A stretch of DNA of 53,222 nt from CAZCDS01 sp964497585 (GCA_964497585.1 CAZCDS010000044.1:1-53222), one strand, 5' to 3'; shown: positions 8,375 to 18,197, counted from the stretch's first letter. Notes: generated by a model not told the origin, from the letters alone. Numbers and translations are program-made.

Positions 8375-9000
8375 GCGTGATATAGTGACGCTGGCGAGTG
8401 AAACGGGGATAGGCTCTGCTGGGAAGCGACCTGTCGAGGGATGGCCCCGCCAAGGCTCATCGACCCGATGGATCGGGCGCGGAGGCATCGGCCTCCCGCC
8501 CATCCCCTGCCAAACACCATCGGACGATGCAGCCTGCCATGCCTCGGAAAATCTGCGCTTGAAGGGCGATAGAGATACTCGCCTTATCAAACGGCCGACT
8601 CTCTAAGGAAGGGAAGCTTCTGTCCAATTCCCGCTGCACGAGTACGCGATTTGAAGAACGTCGCAGACTCCGGGTGTCGGTTATGGTAAAATGCATTATA
8701 AGTTATTTTTCGGTAGCGGGAAGACCTGCGCCTTGACAGAAACGCTTGTCCAATAGTTTCTCGGTTGTCCAAATGGTGGTTCGCATGACAAGGACCTTCG
8801 AGCCAAGAGAAGTAAAACGACCTTTCATGAATGGCACATGACGAGTCAGGGTGGTTCGTCTCCGATGTTAAGCCGACCACCGCGTGCGGACCCATGCTCG
8901 GAGTATAGCAGGTCATCGAATGGTCGGTTTCACGGATAGACTGTTCCTCAACCTGCAATTCTGTGCGCTGGGTCTAACGAGTCAATGACTGGTTCACGAG
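8375..9000. other. intergenic stretch after the transposase remnant
   Basis: Up to about 8340 the sequence still shows the tail of the dead transposase. Beyond that no coding frame with family resemblance was seen on either strand. An AT-rich spot (8690-8710) contains TATAAT on the minus strand without a matching -35 box. The region presumably holds the promoter of the sigma-54 activator at 9001, which I could not locate. Confidence 0.5.
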
Positions 9001-10422
9001 ATGGCTGTATCAGCACTGCCTCGAGAGATTATCGATAGCCTCTCTGATCCAATTGCCATTGTCGATCAGACGGGCACCATAGTGTACTCTAATGCGGCAT
9101 TTGAGAGACTTCACACTTCTTCGGGTGATTTCAAAAGCACAAAGCTGTGCGAGAGCATCTTGAAGCTCTATCTTCAGTTTCTGGAGTCTCGGCGTTCCGT
9201 AGCCAGAGAAACGGTCTTTCTAGAGCCATTCCGGAAGACCTGCGACGTGATGATCCATACCTGCGATTCGTCCAGAGAAGGCAGCCGTTTAAGTGTAGTG
9301 CTGGTAAAAGTCAAGGGAGCAGACGAGAGGGAAACCAACCGACTTAATGTATTTGAGGATCTGATCACCGGGTACAGCAGCGCGTGGAAGATCTTCTCCG
9401 AGGAGCTTTCCCCGGAGTTTGCTTCGATCAAGGGTGAGGACGTGGCCCTGAGAATGGCCTTGCTTAATGCCCAGAAGGCCGCCAAGACAGATTTTCCCAT
9501 CATGATCATAGGGGAAAGTGGAACCGGAAAAGAGCTTCTCGCGAAAGCGATTCACCTGTTGAGCCCTCGGAAGGAAGACCCCTTCGTAGACGTAAACTGC
9601 GCTGCAATACCGGAAAGCCTTATCGAAAGTGAACTCTTCGGATACGAGAGAGGAGCCTTCACTGGTGCCCTCAGGGAAGGTAAGAAGGGGCTATTCGACC
9701 GAGCCGACGGTGGGACTATTTTCCTCGATGAGATAGGGGACGCGTCCCTCGGTGGTCAATCAAAGCTCCTGAGGGTACTCCAAGGCGGAGAATTCATGAG
9801 GGTGGGCGGAACGCAAAACGTGCAAGTGGACGTGAGAATTATCTCCGCCACGAACAAGGAACTGGATAGCCTCGTACGGCATAAGCGATTCCGGGATGAC
9901 CTCTATTACAGGCTCAATACGGTCACGATCAAACTGCCGCCTCTCAGAAATCGTGGCTCCGACATTAGTCTGCTGGCCAAATTCTTCCTGGAGGAACATG
10001 CTCGACGGAAGAGTGAAGCTTTGGCCTTCTCCGACGAAGCACTTCGGCTTCTCGAAGCCTCGCCTTGGCCGGGAAACATCAGGGAGCTCAAGAGCGTGGT
10101 AGACTACGCAGCTACGATGTGTGAACGGGATGAAATCGGTCCGGAGAGTCTGCCTTTTTCGATGTTCCTCGAAAAGAACACCCTCCCTGCTGAGGAGAGG
10201 ATCCCCGAGGGATTTCACCTGAATCTCCAGGACGGTCGATTCCTGCGCTCCGTTATCCAGGACGTAGAAAGGAACTTGATAGCAAAAGCGATCGAGGAGT
10301 CAAGGACAAGGACTGACGCGATCAGGATGCTGGGAATCAGTCGCAGGACTTTCTATAAGAAGATCAAGGAATATAATCTCGATGACAGCGAACTCGATAA
10401 GCTCCCGGGATCTAGAGAATAG
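9001..10422 (+). CDS. sigma-54-dependent Fis-family transcriptional activator (PAS-AAA+-HTH)
   Basis: A 473-residue bacterial enhancer-binding protein. Residues ~8-105 are a PAS sensor domain (LSDPIAIVDQTGTIVYSNAA), used instead of a receiver domain. The AAA+ domain spans ~140-370: Walker A GESGTGKE (171-178), the sigma-54 contact loop GAFTGA (218-223) and Walker B GGTIFLDEIGD (~237-247). The C-terminal Fis-type helix-turn-helix is at ~430-465 (AIRMLGISRRTFYKKIKEY). It should hydrolyse ATP to remodel RNA polymerase at sigma-54 promoters after PAS ligand sensing. Adjacent acyl-CoA genes are candidate targets; the nearest strong sigma-54 promoter in the window is at 3218. Confidence 0.92.
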   Translation: MAVSALPREIIDSLSDPIAIVDQTGTIVYSNAAFERLHTSSGDFKSTKLCESILKLYLQFLESRRSVARETVFLEPFRKTCDVMIHTCDSSREGSRLSVVLVKVKGADERETNRLNVFEDLITGYSSAWKIFSEELSPEFASIKGEDVALRMALLNAQKAAKTDFPIMIIGESGTGKELLAKAIHLLSPRKEDPFVDVNCAAIPESLIESELFGYERGAFTGALREGKKGLFDRADGGTIFLDEIGDASLGGQSKLLRVLQGGEFMRVGGTQNVQVDVRIISATNKELDSLVRHKRFRDDLYYRLNTVTIKLPPLRNRGSDISLLAKFFLEEHARRKSEALAFSDEALRLLEASPWPGNIRELKSVVDYAATMCERDEIGPESLPFSMFLEKNTLPAEERIPEGFHLNLQDGRFLRSVIQDVERNLIAKAIEESRTRTDAIRMLGISRRTFYKKIKEYNLDDSELDKLPGSRE

Positions 10423-10468
10423 CTGAATCTGTTACTTGGCTTCCTTGGTCTCTGTGGAGGCCGTCTCA

Positions 10469-11335
10469 CTAGGATTTGCTCGTAACAGGTTGACTTACCC
10501 CATCAATCACGCCAAGGTCTTGGAGGAAATCCAGAACCGCCTGACCAAAATCCTCGGGATTATCGAGATGAACCGGATGAGTAGCGGAAGGTATTTCCAC
10601 CAGCCTGCCATTGGGGAGTGAGCCGGCCATGGTCCTGGCTTCTTCCGAACTCATAACCCGGCTCTCCTGCCCTCGTATGACTAGTGCCGGGGTATGGATG
10701 AGATGCAGACGCTCACGAAGATCGTAGGACGGGTCGAAGCGGGCATAGACTTCCCTGTCGCTTTTATTGGCGAGCCTACCGCCACCGATCTTCTTAAGCG
10801 AAACTGAAGCGAGTCGGCAGAGCAACTCTTCGCAGGCGTACGGTGCATTTTGCCTGAGTTCATCCACGAAATCGTGCTCTGAATGGTAGCTCTCGGGGAG
10901 GTTTTCGTACAGCCCGCGCAGATATCCTCTGTTCCACGGGGGGGGCTGCGGCTCGATGTCAACGTGGATGAGTGCTGCAACCCTCTGAGGCCTCAGCGAG
11001 GTGTACGTGGTGCAGTGGAGCGCTCCCATTGAGTGCCCCAGGAGTATGAGCTTCTCAAAGCTGAGTTGATCGATGAACGCTCCCAGATCCCTCACGTAAT
11101 CCTCGCACGAATAGGCAGGCGGAACTATCCAATCGCTGTTGCCATGCCCTCGCTGATCCAGCGCGATGACATGGAACGCTACGGAAGCCATGGCCGCAAA
11201 AGGCTCCCACGTGTAGCAATTGTCTCCGGTTCCGTGCAAAGCTAGCAAAGGAAGTCTCCCCTGGTCCCCCCACTCGAGGTAGTGCAGGCGCACTCCCCCC
11301 AGGCTGACATACCTACTCCGGCCGTCGGAAGTCAT
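10469..11335 (-). CDS. alpha/beta hydrolase
   Basis: A 288-residue single-domain hydrolase. The oxyanion-hole region is LLALHGTGDNCYTWEPF (~residues 30-46), the nucleophile elbow is GHSMGA (G-x-S-x-G) and the catalytic His is in SATHPVHL near the C-terminus. An acidic residue after strand 6 is expected near HTPALVIRGQES. There is no signal peptide, so it is cytoplasmic. Its ATG overlaps the stop of the upstream enoyl-CoA hydratase by 4 bp (ATGA), so the two are co-transcribed and probably translationally coupled. The pairing suggests hydrolysis of a thioester, ester or ring intermediate in acyl-CoA catabolism; the actual substrate cannot be read from sequence. Confidence 0.85.
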   Translation of the reverse strand: MTSDGRSRYVSLGGVRLHYLEWGDQGRLPLLALHGTGDNCYTWEPFAAMASVAFHVIALDQRGHGNSDWIVPPAYSCEDYVRDLGAFIDQLSFEKLILLGHSMGALHCTTYTSLRPQRVAALIHVDIEPQPPPWNRGYLRGLYENLPESYHSEHDFVDELRQNAPYACEELLCRLASVSLKKIGGGRLANKSDREVYARFDPSYDLRERLHLIHTPALVIRGQESRVMSSEEARTMAGSLPNGRLVEIPSATHPVHLDNPEDFGQAVLDFLQDLGVIDGVSQPVTSKS

Positions 11336-12123
11336 GGTGTTTCCTTCTTGCTTTCACCTATCCGGGTGCGGAATCGTGCTACGGCCTGTTTGAAATGCTC
11401 CGACTCGCATAGAAGGCCCATCTGAGATGATATGTAGTCCAGGTGATCAGGCAGGTCCGAAGTGAGTCCTTGCTTGACCGCTCGTTTGATCAGTCGCACT
11501 GCGAGAGGAGAATGGTCGGCTATCGTGCGAGCCATCAACAACGTCTCCTCCATCAGCCGGTTATGAGGCACCACCTTGTTGATGAGGCCGAAACGGAGCG
11601 CTTCGTCAACTCCAATGGGGTTGCCGGTCAAGAGCCACTCCATGGCCTTGGCTGGCCCAACAATCCTTGGCAACGCGTAGGCTCCTCCGTCTCCAGGAGC
11701 CAGACCGAGCTTGATGTACGATTCGCTCAACGAAGCTCTGTCAGATGCTATTCTGATGTCACAGAAAAGGGCCATGTCCATTCCCGCGCCTCGAGCGGGA
11801 CCGTTGATGGCTGCAATGATGGGCTTGTGGAGCCCGGCCATCGCAAGTGCAACTCGGTGTACCCTTTCCTGGAGGAAAATCTTGAGATCCCAGGCTGTTA
11901 GATCTTGGCTGAGAAAGTCCTTGATGTCTCCACCGGCGCAAAAGGCTTTCCCTGCTCCGGTAAGTATGACCACGCGAATCTCCTCGCTCTCTTCGCAGCT
12001 TGTGATCGCTTCCAACCAGCTCTTGAGCATTTGAGTTGTGAACGCGTTCATGGCCTCGGGTCGATGGAGGGTTATCAAAGCGATACCGTCTCGTACGGAG
12101 AACTTGAGATGCTGATGTTCCAC
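11332..12123 (-). CDS. enoyl-CoA hydratase/isomerase family protein
   Basis: A 263-residue crotonase-fold protein starting at GTG 12123, placed there because AAGGA precedes it at good distance and the sequence then starts VEHQHLKFSVRDGIALITL like other crotonases. A longer in-frame ATG at 12270 would add ~49 unmatched residues. The oxyanion-hole motifs are GKAFCAGGDIKDF and NGPARGAGMDMAL. At the position of the usual catalytic glutamates it has LGLAPGDGGAYALPR with D in place of one Glu, so hydratase chemistry is not assured and isomerase or other crotonase activity is possible. First gene of a two-gene minus-strand unit. Confidence 0.85.
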   Translation of the reverse strand: MEHQHLKFSVRDGIALITLHRPEAMNAFTTQMLKSWLEAITSCEESEEIRVVILTGAGKAFCAGGDIKDFLSQDLTAWDLKIFLQERVHRVALAMAGLHKPIIAAINGPARGAGMDMALFCDIRIASDRASLSESYIKLGLAPGDGGAYALPRIVGPAKAMEWLLTGNPIGVDEALRFGLINKVVPHNRLMEETLLMARTIADHSPLAVRLIKRAVKQGLTSDLPDHLDYISSQMGLLCESEHFKQAVARFRTRIGESKKETP

Positions 12124-12632
12124 CTGTCCTTCACCCTGTTTTTTTCGGCTCACTCCGGAGTGGGCAGCATGAATCGTGCCAGTAGTGTAACAATGTCCAT
12201 ATCGTCGGGAGCTGTCAAGCGCTGTTGGCAGATTCCCCTCTGGAACCCTCCGGCAGTCGCCGGCCACCAAGCGGGGTGGACGGAGGCGCGCTGTTCACGT
12301 ATTGTGATTCGTGCGGCCCGATCCCGTGGTTGGGAGCTTTCTATGATAGAGTCCAGTGGGACGGGTGTCGAGCAGAGTTCCATAGGAGTCACGAGCGGGA
12401 GAGGCTGTATCTAAAGTATACAATTGCTGCGCTCATGGTCCACGTGTCTACTAGGGAAACAGTTCTTGGCCTCAAAACTGGACACGATGTTTTTTTGGGG
12501 GGGAGGCCTATTCTTAATAAGTCCCCGACATCAGGAAGATAGGGAGATGAACAAATCTATAATTGGGCAAAAAGAGAACAGTGGCACAAAAATTGAAAAA
12601 AGTCTGTTAGGCCAGGTCAATACGGAGCTTTC
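12124..12632. other. divergent intergenic region upstream of the TetR and hydratase genes
   Basis: This 509-bp stretch separates the minus-strand hydratase from the plus-strand TetR-family gene and must hold both promoters. No coding frame is supported. T- and G-rich runs (12489-12503) and an A/T-rich leader (12547-12605) are visible. A TGGCAC-N5-TTGAA sequence at 12582 resembles a sigma-54 site but lacks the -12 GC. TetR-family repressors often bind such a divergent spacer, but I found no clear operator palindrome. Confidence 0.45.
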
Positions 12633-13223
12633 ATGGAATATTTTGGGGAAACGGGATTCGAGGACAAGAGAGAAGAGATATGTTTCAGGGCCGCCGATAT
12701 CTTCGCGGAAAAGGGATTCGAGAAAACCACTCTGGAGGACATCTCGGCGGAACTCAAGATGACAAAAGGCGGGCTCTACCACTACTTCAAGGGAAAGGAG
12801 GACATTCTCTTCCACTGCCTGATCAAGGCCCACACTTTGGCCGGAGACGCCTTGGCCAAGATCGTCGAGCGAAAGGGACTGCCCCCCCAGGAAAAACTCA
12901 GGCTGGCGATCCGGGAGCATGTGAAGGTCCTCACGACGAAATTTGTTTATGCAGCCCTGAGACAGCAGGAGCTCATGCTGCCGGAGAAATTCAGGGACGA
13001 GGTCAGGCAGGAGCGGCGCAGGTTTCAGCGGATGTTTGCTGGTATTATCCAGGAAGGAATTGAACAGGGATGCTTCCAGGTAACCAATCTTAAGCTGGTC
13101 ACCTTCGCAATTCTTGGATCGGCGAATTGGGTAGCCCGCTGGTATTCGCCAGATGGACCCTTTACCCCCGACGAAATCAGCGAGGCCTTTTGTGAACTGA
13201 TCTTCAGGGGTATCAAGAGATAG
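12633..13223 (+). CDS. TetR/AcrR-family transcriptional regulator
   Basis: A 196-residue regulator of typical TetR length. The N-terminal helix-turn-helix is clear (AADIFAEKGFEKTTLEDISA followed by MTKGGLYHYFKGKEDIL, residues ~20-62). The C-terminal half (~75-195) is the ligand-binding domain with the pattern seen in fatty-acid/acyl-CoA-responsive members (QQELMLPEKFRDEVRQERRR). GGAG lies 7 bases before the ATG. It is located directly upstream of the long acyl-CoA operon and is the obvious candidate for its repressor, with an acyl-CoA pathway intermediate as likely inducer; this role is inferred. Confidence 0.9.
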   Translation: MEYFGETGFEDKREEICFRAADIFAEKGFEKTTLEDISAELKMTKGGLYHYFKGKEDILFHCLIKAHTLAGDALAKIVERKGLPPQEKLRLAIREHVKVLTTKFVYAALRQQELMLPEKFRDEVRQERRRFQRMFAGIIQEGIEQGCFQVTNLKLVTFAILGSANWVARWYSPDGPFTPDEISEAFCELIFRGIKR

Positions 13224-13481
13224 TGTTACCGCTCACAAAGCCTGTGAACGTTGCATCGCACCCGCAGCCACTGCTCCGAGAAGAGCTCACTCGAAGATAT
13301 GAGCCCGATAAGCCGCATGGTCGAATTTGGGCTGGGCGACACGGGCTGACTCTATATCCCCCAGGTAGGTTACGCAGACTGTCCGGTTAGTCGGAAGGGC
13401 ACGGATGGCGCGGAATGGGTACGTTTACCCAAATCCCGGGATCGTATCAGGCCGCGCTACGGATGCGCTGCGGCAGGAAGT

Positions 13482-14339
13482 ATGCTGGAAGTAAACAATG
13501 CCGGAGACGGAATATTGGTCACTCATGCAGCAGTCATGGAAGTCAACGACCTCACCTTGAGATTCGGTGGCTTGACCGCTCTCTCGAACGTTAGTCTGAG
13601 TGTGGGGCAGCACGAGATTCTGGCCGTGATCGGCCCCAACGGTGCGGGTAAGACATCGCTCTTCAACTCCATAACGGGGTTTTATCGTCCTCAGAGCGGC
13701 AGCATCCACTTCGCAGGAAAAGACATTACCAGGATGCCCTCTCATAAACTGGCAGCTATGGGAATAGCCAGAACTTTCCAAAATATCGCCTTGTACAGCG
13801 GTTTAACCACACTCGATAACATTCTAGCGGCGCGGCATGTGGCCATGAAGACCGGTCTTCTGGCCGGTGGACTCTTTTTCGGGCGCGCGCGCAGGGAGGA
13901 GGTGCAACACAGGCGGGTCGTTGAGGAGATAATCGATTTCCTTGAGATTCAGGCCATACGCAAGCAGGTGGTGGCCAGTCTCCCATATGGCCTGAGAAAG
14001 AGGGTCGATTTGGGCAGAGCGCTTGCTCTGGAACCCAAGGCGCTGCTCTTGGATGAACCCATGGCCGGAATGAACGTGGAAGAGAAGGAAGACATGGCGC
14101 GGTTCATCATCGACATCTTCGAGACGAGAAGGATTCCGATCATCCTGGTGGAGCACGACATGGCCCTGGTGATGGACATTGCCGACAGAGTTGTGGTGCT
14201 CGATTTCGGAGTCAAAATAGCGGAGGGCGATCCACGGAGCGTAGCCCAAAACCCGAAGGTAATCAATGCCTATCTAGGTCTCAAGGGAACCGATTTTGCT
14301 GCATCAGTCTCGGACAGGGGGGGAGAAGCCATCCAATGA
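13482..14339 (+). CDS. livG: branched-chain amino acid-type ABC transporter ATP-binding protein (LivG-like)
   Basis: A 285-residue ATPase subunit. Walker A is GPNGAGKT (~residues 50-57), the Q-loop is ARTFQNIALY, the signature is the LivG-type variant LPYGLRKRVDLGRAL, and Walker B is ALLLDEPMAGMN followed by the switch His in EHDM. The C-terminal segment KVINAYLG is typical of LivG. AGGAAG precedes ATG 13482; an internal ATG at 13536 would give a tighter start. It overlaps the acyl-CoA ligase by 4 bp (ATGA). Together with LivH, LivM, LivF and a binding protein in the same operon it would form a complete importer, here probably for an organic acid rather than an amino acid. Confidence 0.9.
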   Translation: MLEVNNAGDGILVTHAAVMEVNDLTLRFGGLTALSNVSLSVGQHEILAVIGPNGAGKTSLFNSITGFYRPQSGSIHFAGKDITRMPSHKLAAMGIARTFQNIALYSGLTTLDNILAARHVAMKTGLLAGGLFFGRARREEVQHRRVVEEIIDFLEIQAIRKQVVASLPYGLRKRVDLGRALALEPKALLLDEPMAGMNVEEKEDMARFIIDIFETRRIPIILVEHDMALVMDIADRVVVLDFGVKIAEGDPRSVAQNPKVINAYLGLKGTDFAASVSDRGGEAIQ

Positions 14340-16234
14340 CACGGCACGACACCTTGCCCAAGCTTCTGAAGCGCAATTATGAACGTTGGGCTGACGACGC
14401 GATCGCCATGCGGCACAAGGACTTCGGCATCTGGCAGGAGTTCACCTGGAGCATGCTCTACGACAATATCAGAAGATTTGCTCTCGGCCTCCTGTCCCTT
14501 GGATTCGAGCCGGGCGACAAGGTCTGCGTAATCGGTGACAACGAGCCCGAATGGTACTGGACCGAACTGGCCTGCCAATCGCTGGGCGGGGTCGCGGTTG
14601 GGGTCTTCGTCGACTGTGTACCTGACGAAATGAAGTACATAGTCGATCATTGCGAGGCTGTGTACGTTGTCACCCAGGACCAGGAACAGACCGACAAGGT
14701 CTTTGCTGTGCGGGAGGAGGTTCCCGGGGTCAGAAAGGTCATTTACTGGGATCCAAGAGGCATGTGGAGCTATGATGATCCTTTTGCCATGAGTTTCCAG
14801 GCCGTGCAGGAACTCGGCGACCGGTATGATAATGAGCATCCAGGGCTGTTCGAGGAACTACTGGAAGCCACCAAACCTTCTGATCTGGCGATCATCTGTT
14901 ACACGTCGGGTACCACAGGATTGCCCAAGGGCGCCATGGTCTCGCACCGTAACCTGATCACTACCGTCGATCAATGGTTTCAGGTAGAGCCTTGGTCTCC
15001 ACAGGACAATTACCTGAGCTACGTCCCCTTGGCCTGGATCGCGGAGCAGATGTTCTGTATAACCGGGAACTTGATCTCCGGAGCGACAGTCAATTTTCCC
15101 GAACGGCCTGAAACAGTTCAAAATGATATACGAGAGATCGGCCCCTCCATGATTCTTTACGGCTCTCGACTGTGGGAGAGCATTTCTTCCATGATACTCA
15201 CCAAGATTGAGGATGGGTCCCCTATCAAGCGTTTCCTATTCAATCTCTTTCTTCCCGTGGGTTACAGAATGGCAGATGTGCGGATGGAAAAGAAAGAAAT
15301 TTCAATCTCCTGGAGACTGCTGGATGTTCTGGCCGATGTGCTCGTGTTCAGACCCCTGAGGGACAAGATCGGACTGAAGAACACCCGGGCGCCGTACACT
15401 GGCGGATCCCTGATTAGTCCTGGTGCGTTCCGCCTGTTTCGTGCGATAGGAGTGGACATTCGCCAGATTTATGGTTCTTCCGAAGCGGGACTGTGCTGTT
15501 GCCATCGGATTGGGGATGTAAAATATGACTCGATCGGTATTCCGCTACCCGGCATGCAGGCGTCCATAAGTCCTTCGGGTGAACTTCTTTGGAAAGGCGA
15601 CTGCGTGTTTCAGGGATACTACAAGAATGCTGAAAAGACCGCGGAAGTGTTGGTTGATGGTTGGTTTCGAAGCGGAGACGCGGCCCACATTGATGAAGAC
15701 GGTCACATCATCTATCTGGACCGAATGGACGACATGATGGAATTGGGAGATGGCCGCACATACTCGCCGCAACACATAGAGGGTTCGCTGAAATTCAGCC
15801 CGTACATCAGAGACGCCATAGCTGTGGGAGGAGGCAGGTTTTCCTACGTCATAGTCCTGGTGCAAATTGACTTTGAATTGGTGGGGAAATGGGCCGAAAA
15901 GAGGCACATTGCGTACACCACATTTGCGGATCTCTCTCAGAAGGCGGAAGTGTTGAATCTGCTTGAACAAGAGCTGCAGAAACTAAACCAATCCTTGCCG
16001 GAGGCCTCAAGAGTGCGAAAATTTGTTTCCCTGCACAAAGAGCTCGACCCGGACGAAGAAGAACTCACCAGGACCCGAAAGCTGAGGCGGACCTTCGTTG
16101 AACGGAAATACGAAAAACTCCTTAATGCGATTGCAGCCGGAGAATCGAGTTTTGTGGCTAGTTCGGAGGTCAAATACAGAGATGGAAGCAGAGGAGTTAC
16201 TGCTACCACAGTGGCAATCAAAGACATCTCCTGA
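14336..16234 (+). CDS. AMP-binding long-chain acyl-CoA synthetase (ligase)
   Basis: A 632-residue enzyme of the long-chain AMP-forming acyl-CoA synthetase family. It adenylates a carboxylic acid with ATP and transfers it to CoA. Diagnostic motifs are the P-loop YTSGTTGLPKGA (~residues 193-204), IYGSSEAG (~379-386) and the DGWFRSGDAAHIDEDGHI segment (~440-457) followed by LDRMDD. The hinge and C-terminal domain appear as in bubblegum/FadD15-like proteins. It is translationally coupled to LivG by an ATGA overlap and followed by LivH after 15 bases, so uptake and activation of the substrate are genetically linked. The acid's chain length is not predictable here. Confidence 0.9.
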   Translation: MTRHDTLPKLLKRNYERWADDAIAMRHKDFGIWQEFTWSMLYDNIRRFALGLLSLGFEPGDKVCVIGDNEPEWYWTELACQSLGGVAVGVFVDCVPDEMKYIVDHCEAVYVVTQDQEQTDKVFAVREEVPGVRKVIYWDPRGMWSYDDPFAMSFQAVQELGDRYDNEHPGLFEELLEATKPSDLAIICYTSGTTGLPKGAMVSHRNLITTVDQWFQVEPWSPQDNYLSYVPLAWIAEQMFCITGNLISGATVNFPERPETVQNDIREIGPSMILYGSRLWESISSMILTKIEDGSPIKRFLFNLFLPVGYRMADVRMEKKEISISWRLLDVLADVLVFRPLRDKIGLKNTRAPYTGGSLISPGAFRLFRAIGVDIRQIYGSSEAGLCCCHRIGDVKYDSIGIPLPGMQASISPSGELLWKGDCVFQGYYKNAEKTAEVLVDGWFRSGDAAHIDEDGHIIYLDRMDDMMELGDGRTYSPQHIEGSLKFSPYIRDAIAVGGGRFSYVIVLVQIDFELVGKWAEKRHIAYTTFADLSQKAEVLNLLEQELQKLNQSLPEASRVRKFVSLHKELDPDEEELTRTRKLRRTFVERKYEKLLNAIAAGESSFVASSEVKYRDGSRGVTATTVAIKDIS

Positions 16235-16249
16235 GCGGTGGGAGTCCTC

Positions 16250-17134
16250 ATGAACTTCTTTCTCCAACTCATTGTGAGCGGCATGATGCTGGGCTCTGTC
16301 TATTCCCTGGTGGCCCTTGGGTTCGTGATCATATACAAATCCACTGGTGTCATCAACTTTGCTCAAGGACAGATTCTTGCCATAGGCGCCCTCGTCGTCT
16401 GGTATTTCATGGCGCCTTTGGGGCTGCCTTTCTGGGCCGCAGGGCTCCTGGCGATAGTCTGCAGTGCGCTTCTGGGTATCGTTATCGAGCGCCTCACCAT
16501 ACGGCCAATGACGGGCCAGCCTCTGATGGCGGTAATCGTCATGACTATCGGGCTGGGCGCATTTCTTAACAGTCTGATTCCCCCTGTTTTTGGAGGAGTT
16601 GAAAAGGCCTATCCCCAATTGCTCCCGACCGGCGGTTTGTATTTCTGGGACTTGAGCATCTCGTACGAGTATCTCCTGAGCTTTGTTTCAGCTCTCTTTC
16701 TCGTTGGGATTTTCCTCTACTTCTTTCATTTCACCAGGCAGGGGATCACCATGCGTGCCGTTTCCGATGGTCACGACACAGCCAGAAGTGCGGGGGTTCG
16801 CGTCGGGGCCGTCTTTAGCACGGCCTGGGCAATAGCAGCGGTGAGCGCTCTGGCCGGGGGATATCTCCTGGGGAATATCCAGAGTGTATCGCCGGCCATG
16901 TCCGCGATAGCCCTGCGAGTCTTTCCCGTACTGATCCTGGGAGGCCTAGATTCAATTCCGGGCTGCATCATCGCTGGACCAATTGTGGGTGCCTTGGAGA
17001 TGTTGGCCGTGGGGTACATGGATCCTATTACCGAAGGTGGTTCAGGAGAAGTCATGCCCCACCTGATCATTTTGGCCACGTTGATCGTAAGGCCCTACGG
17101 CATCTTCGGCCAGGAGCACATAGAGAGGATCTAG
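16250..17134 (+). CDS. livH: branched-chain amino acid-type ABC transporter permease (LivH-like)
   Basis: A ~294-residue integral membrane protein. I chose ATG 16250 because GGGAG lies just upstream and the N-terminus then reads MNFFLQLIVSGMMLGSVYSL, as in LivH; GTG 16238 is an in-frame alternative. The LivH hallmark GFVIIYKSTGVINFAQG follows at ~25-41, and about eight hydrophobic segments are visible. The EAA-like cytoplasmic loop is around MRAVSDGHDTARSAGVRVG. It forms the inner-membrane channel with LivM. It ends a few bases before the livM start, consistent with one transcript. Confidence 0.9.
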   Translation: MNFFLQLIVSGMMLGSVYSLVALGFVIIYKSTGVINFAQGQILAIGALVVWYFMAPLGLPFWAAGLLAIVCSALLGIVIERLTIRPMTGQPLMAVIVMTIGLGAFLNSLIPPVFGGVEKAYPQLLPTGGLYFWDLSISYEYLLSFVSALFLVGIFLYFFHFTRQGITMRAVSDGHDTARSAGVRVGAVFSTAWAIAAVSALAGGYLLGNIQSVSPAMSAIALRVFPVLILGGLDSIPGCIIAGPIVGALEMLAVGYMDPITEGGSGEVMPHLIILATLIVRPYGIFGQEHIERI

Positions 17135-17135
17135 C

Positions 17136-18197
17136 ATGAACGTTGAACTGCCATGCGGGACTTTCAATACCCTTTACGAAGACGACATCGCGATAGTCCG
17201 TACGAAGGCTCACTGGGCCTGGTTGATCGTGGGAGTGGTCCTGTCCGTACTGATTCCTCCCCTGCTTGGTGCGCACTGGCTGAGCTGGTGCGTTGAGACA
17301 TGCGTGGTCATCGTGGCCGTGTTAGGGCTCTACTTCGTAACCGGCCTCTGCGGGCAGATATCCCTTGGACAGGCTGGGTTTATGGCTGCGGGAGCATATG
17401 CAACTACTATGCTCATGCAGAACATGGGAATGTCCTATTGGCTGGCGGCTCCCCTGGCGGCTCTCATGGCGGGCGTAACGGCCGTCATGTTTGGCCTTCC
17501 ATCCCTGCGGGTAAAAGGATTCTACCTTGCCATGGCCACGTTGGCCGCGCAGTACGTGATCATCTGGGTGTTGACACATCCTCCTCTCGAAAAATGGTCC
17601 GGTGGGTTTGACGGCGCCACCACGCCCGCGCCGCAACTCGGAGGCTTGGTATTCGATAGCAACGCATCCTGGTTCTATGTGGTGATAGCGTGCATGTGGT
17701 TCCTCATCTTTTTCGCTAAAAACGTAGCCCGTACACGAATTGGACGGTGCTTTGTGGCCATCAGAGATAGTGATCTCGCAGCGGAAGTGCTCGGCGTCAA
17801 TATCTTCAAGTACAAGGTGCTGGCCTTCTTCCTGTCGGGTCTCTATGCTGGAATCGCGGGTTGTCTCTTTGCCCCCTATATTACCCGGATCGCCCCAGAG
17901 AATTTTGACATCGAGAAATCGATCTGGTTCCTGGGAATGCTCGTTGTCGGAGGAAGTGGCAGCATAGTAGGGGCAATTGCCGGCGCGATATTTCTGCGGC
18001 TACTCTTAGAAACTGCGGTGATATTCGGTCCCACCATCCATGTGATCCCCGTTGTGGGGCCACTTTTGGCGAACTATCTCGCGGGTATCGTCTTTGGTCT
18101 TGTGGTCATTTTGTTCCTGATTTTTGAGCCACGCGGGATCAACCATCGATGGGAAGTATTCAAGTCATGGTATCGGATGTATCCATTTTCCTATTGA
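17136..18197 (+). CDS. livM: branched-chain amino acid-type ABC transporter permease (LivM-like)
   Basis: A 353-residue membrane protein, starting one base after the livH stop. The N-terminal ~25 residues are hydrophilic; then 8-9 hydrophobic segments follow. LivM family features are the segment LYFVTGLCGQISLGQAGFMA (~residues 68-87), the loop AIRDSDLAAEVLGVNIFKYK (~206-225) and GGSGSIVGAIAGA (~268-280). The C-terminus PRGINHRWEVFKSWYRMYPF is cytoplasmic. It pairs with LivH as the heterodimeric channel of the importer. Confidence 0.9.
   Translation: MNVELPCGTFNTLYEDDIAIVRTKAHWAWLIVGVVLSVLIPPLLGAHWLSWCVETCVVIVAVLGLYFVTGLCGQISLGQAGFMAAGAYATTMLMQNMGMSYWLAAPLAALMAGVTAVMFGLPSLRVKGFYLAMATLAAQYVIIWVLTHPPLEKWSGGFDGATTPAPQLGGLVFDSNASWFYVVIACMWFLIFFAKNVARTRIGRCFVAIRDSDLAAEVLGVNIFKYKVLAFFLSGLYAGIAGCLFAPYITRIAPENFDIEKSIWFLGMLVVGGSGSIVGAIAGAIFLRLLLETAVIFGPTIHVIPVVGPLLANYLAGIVFGLVVILFLIFEPRGINHRWEVFKSWYRMYPFSY

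Noticed and set aside
8690..8710. TATAAT on the minus strand as a promoter
   Set aside because: No -35 box at 16-18 bases, and the only downstream sequence on that strand is the dead transposase.
8735..8763. TTGACA as the -35 of a promoter for the sigma-54 activator
   Set aside because: No acceptable -10 sequence at 16-18 bases, and it lies about 260 bases from the start codon.
12582..12597. TGGCAC-N5-TTGAA as a sigma-54 promoter before the TetR gene
   Set aside because: The -24 half is good but the -12 half lacks the essential GC dinucleotide, and TetR genes rarely use sigma-54; left as a note only.
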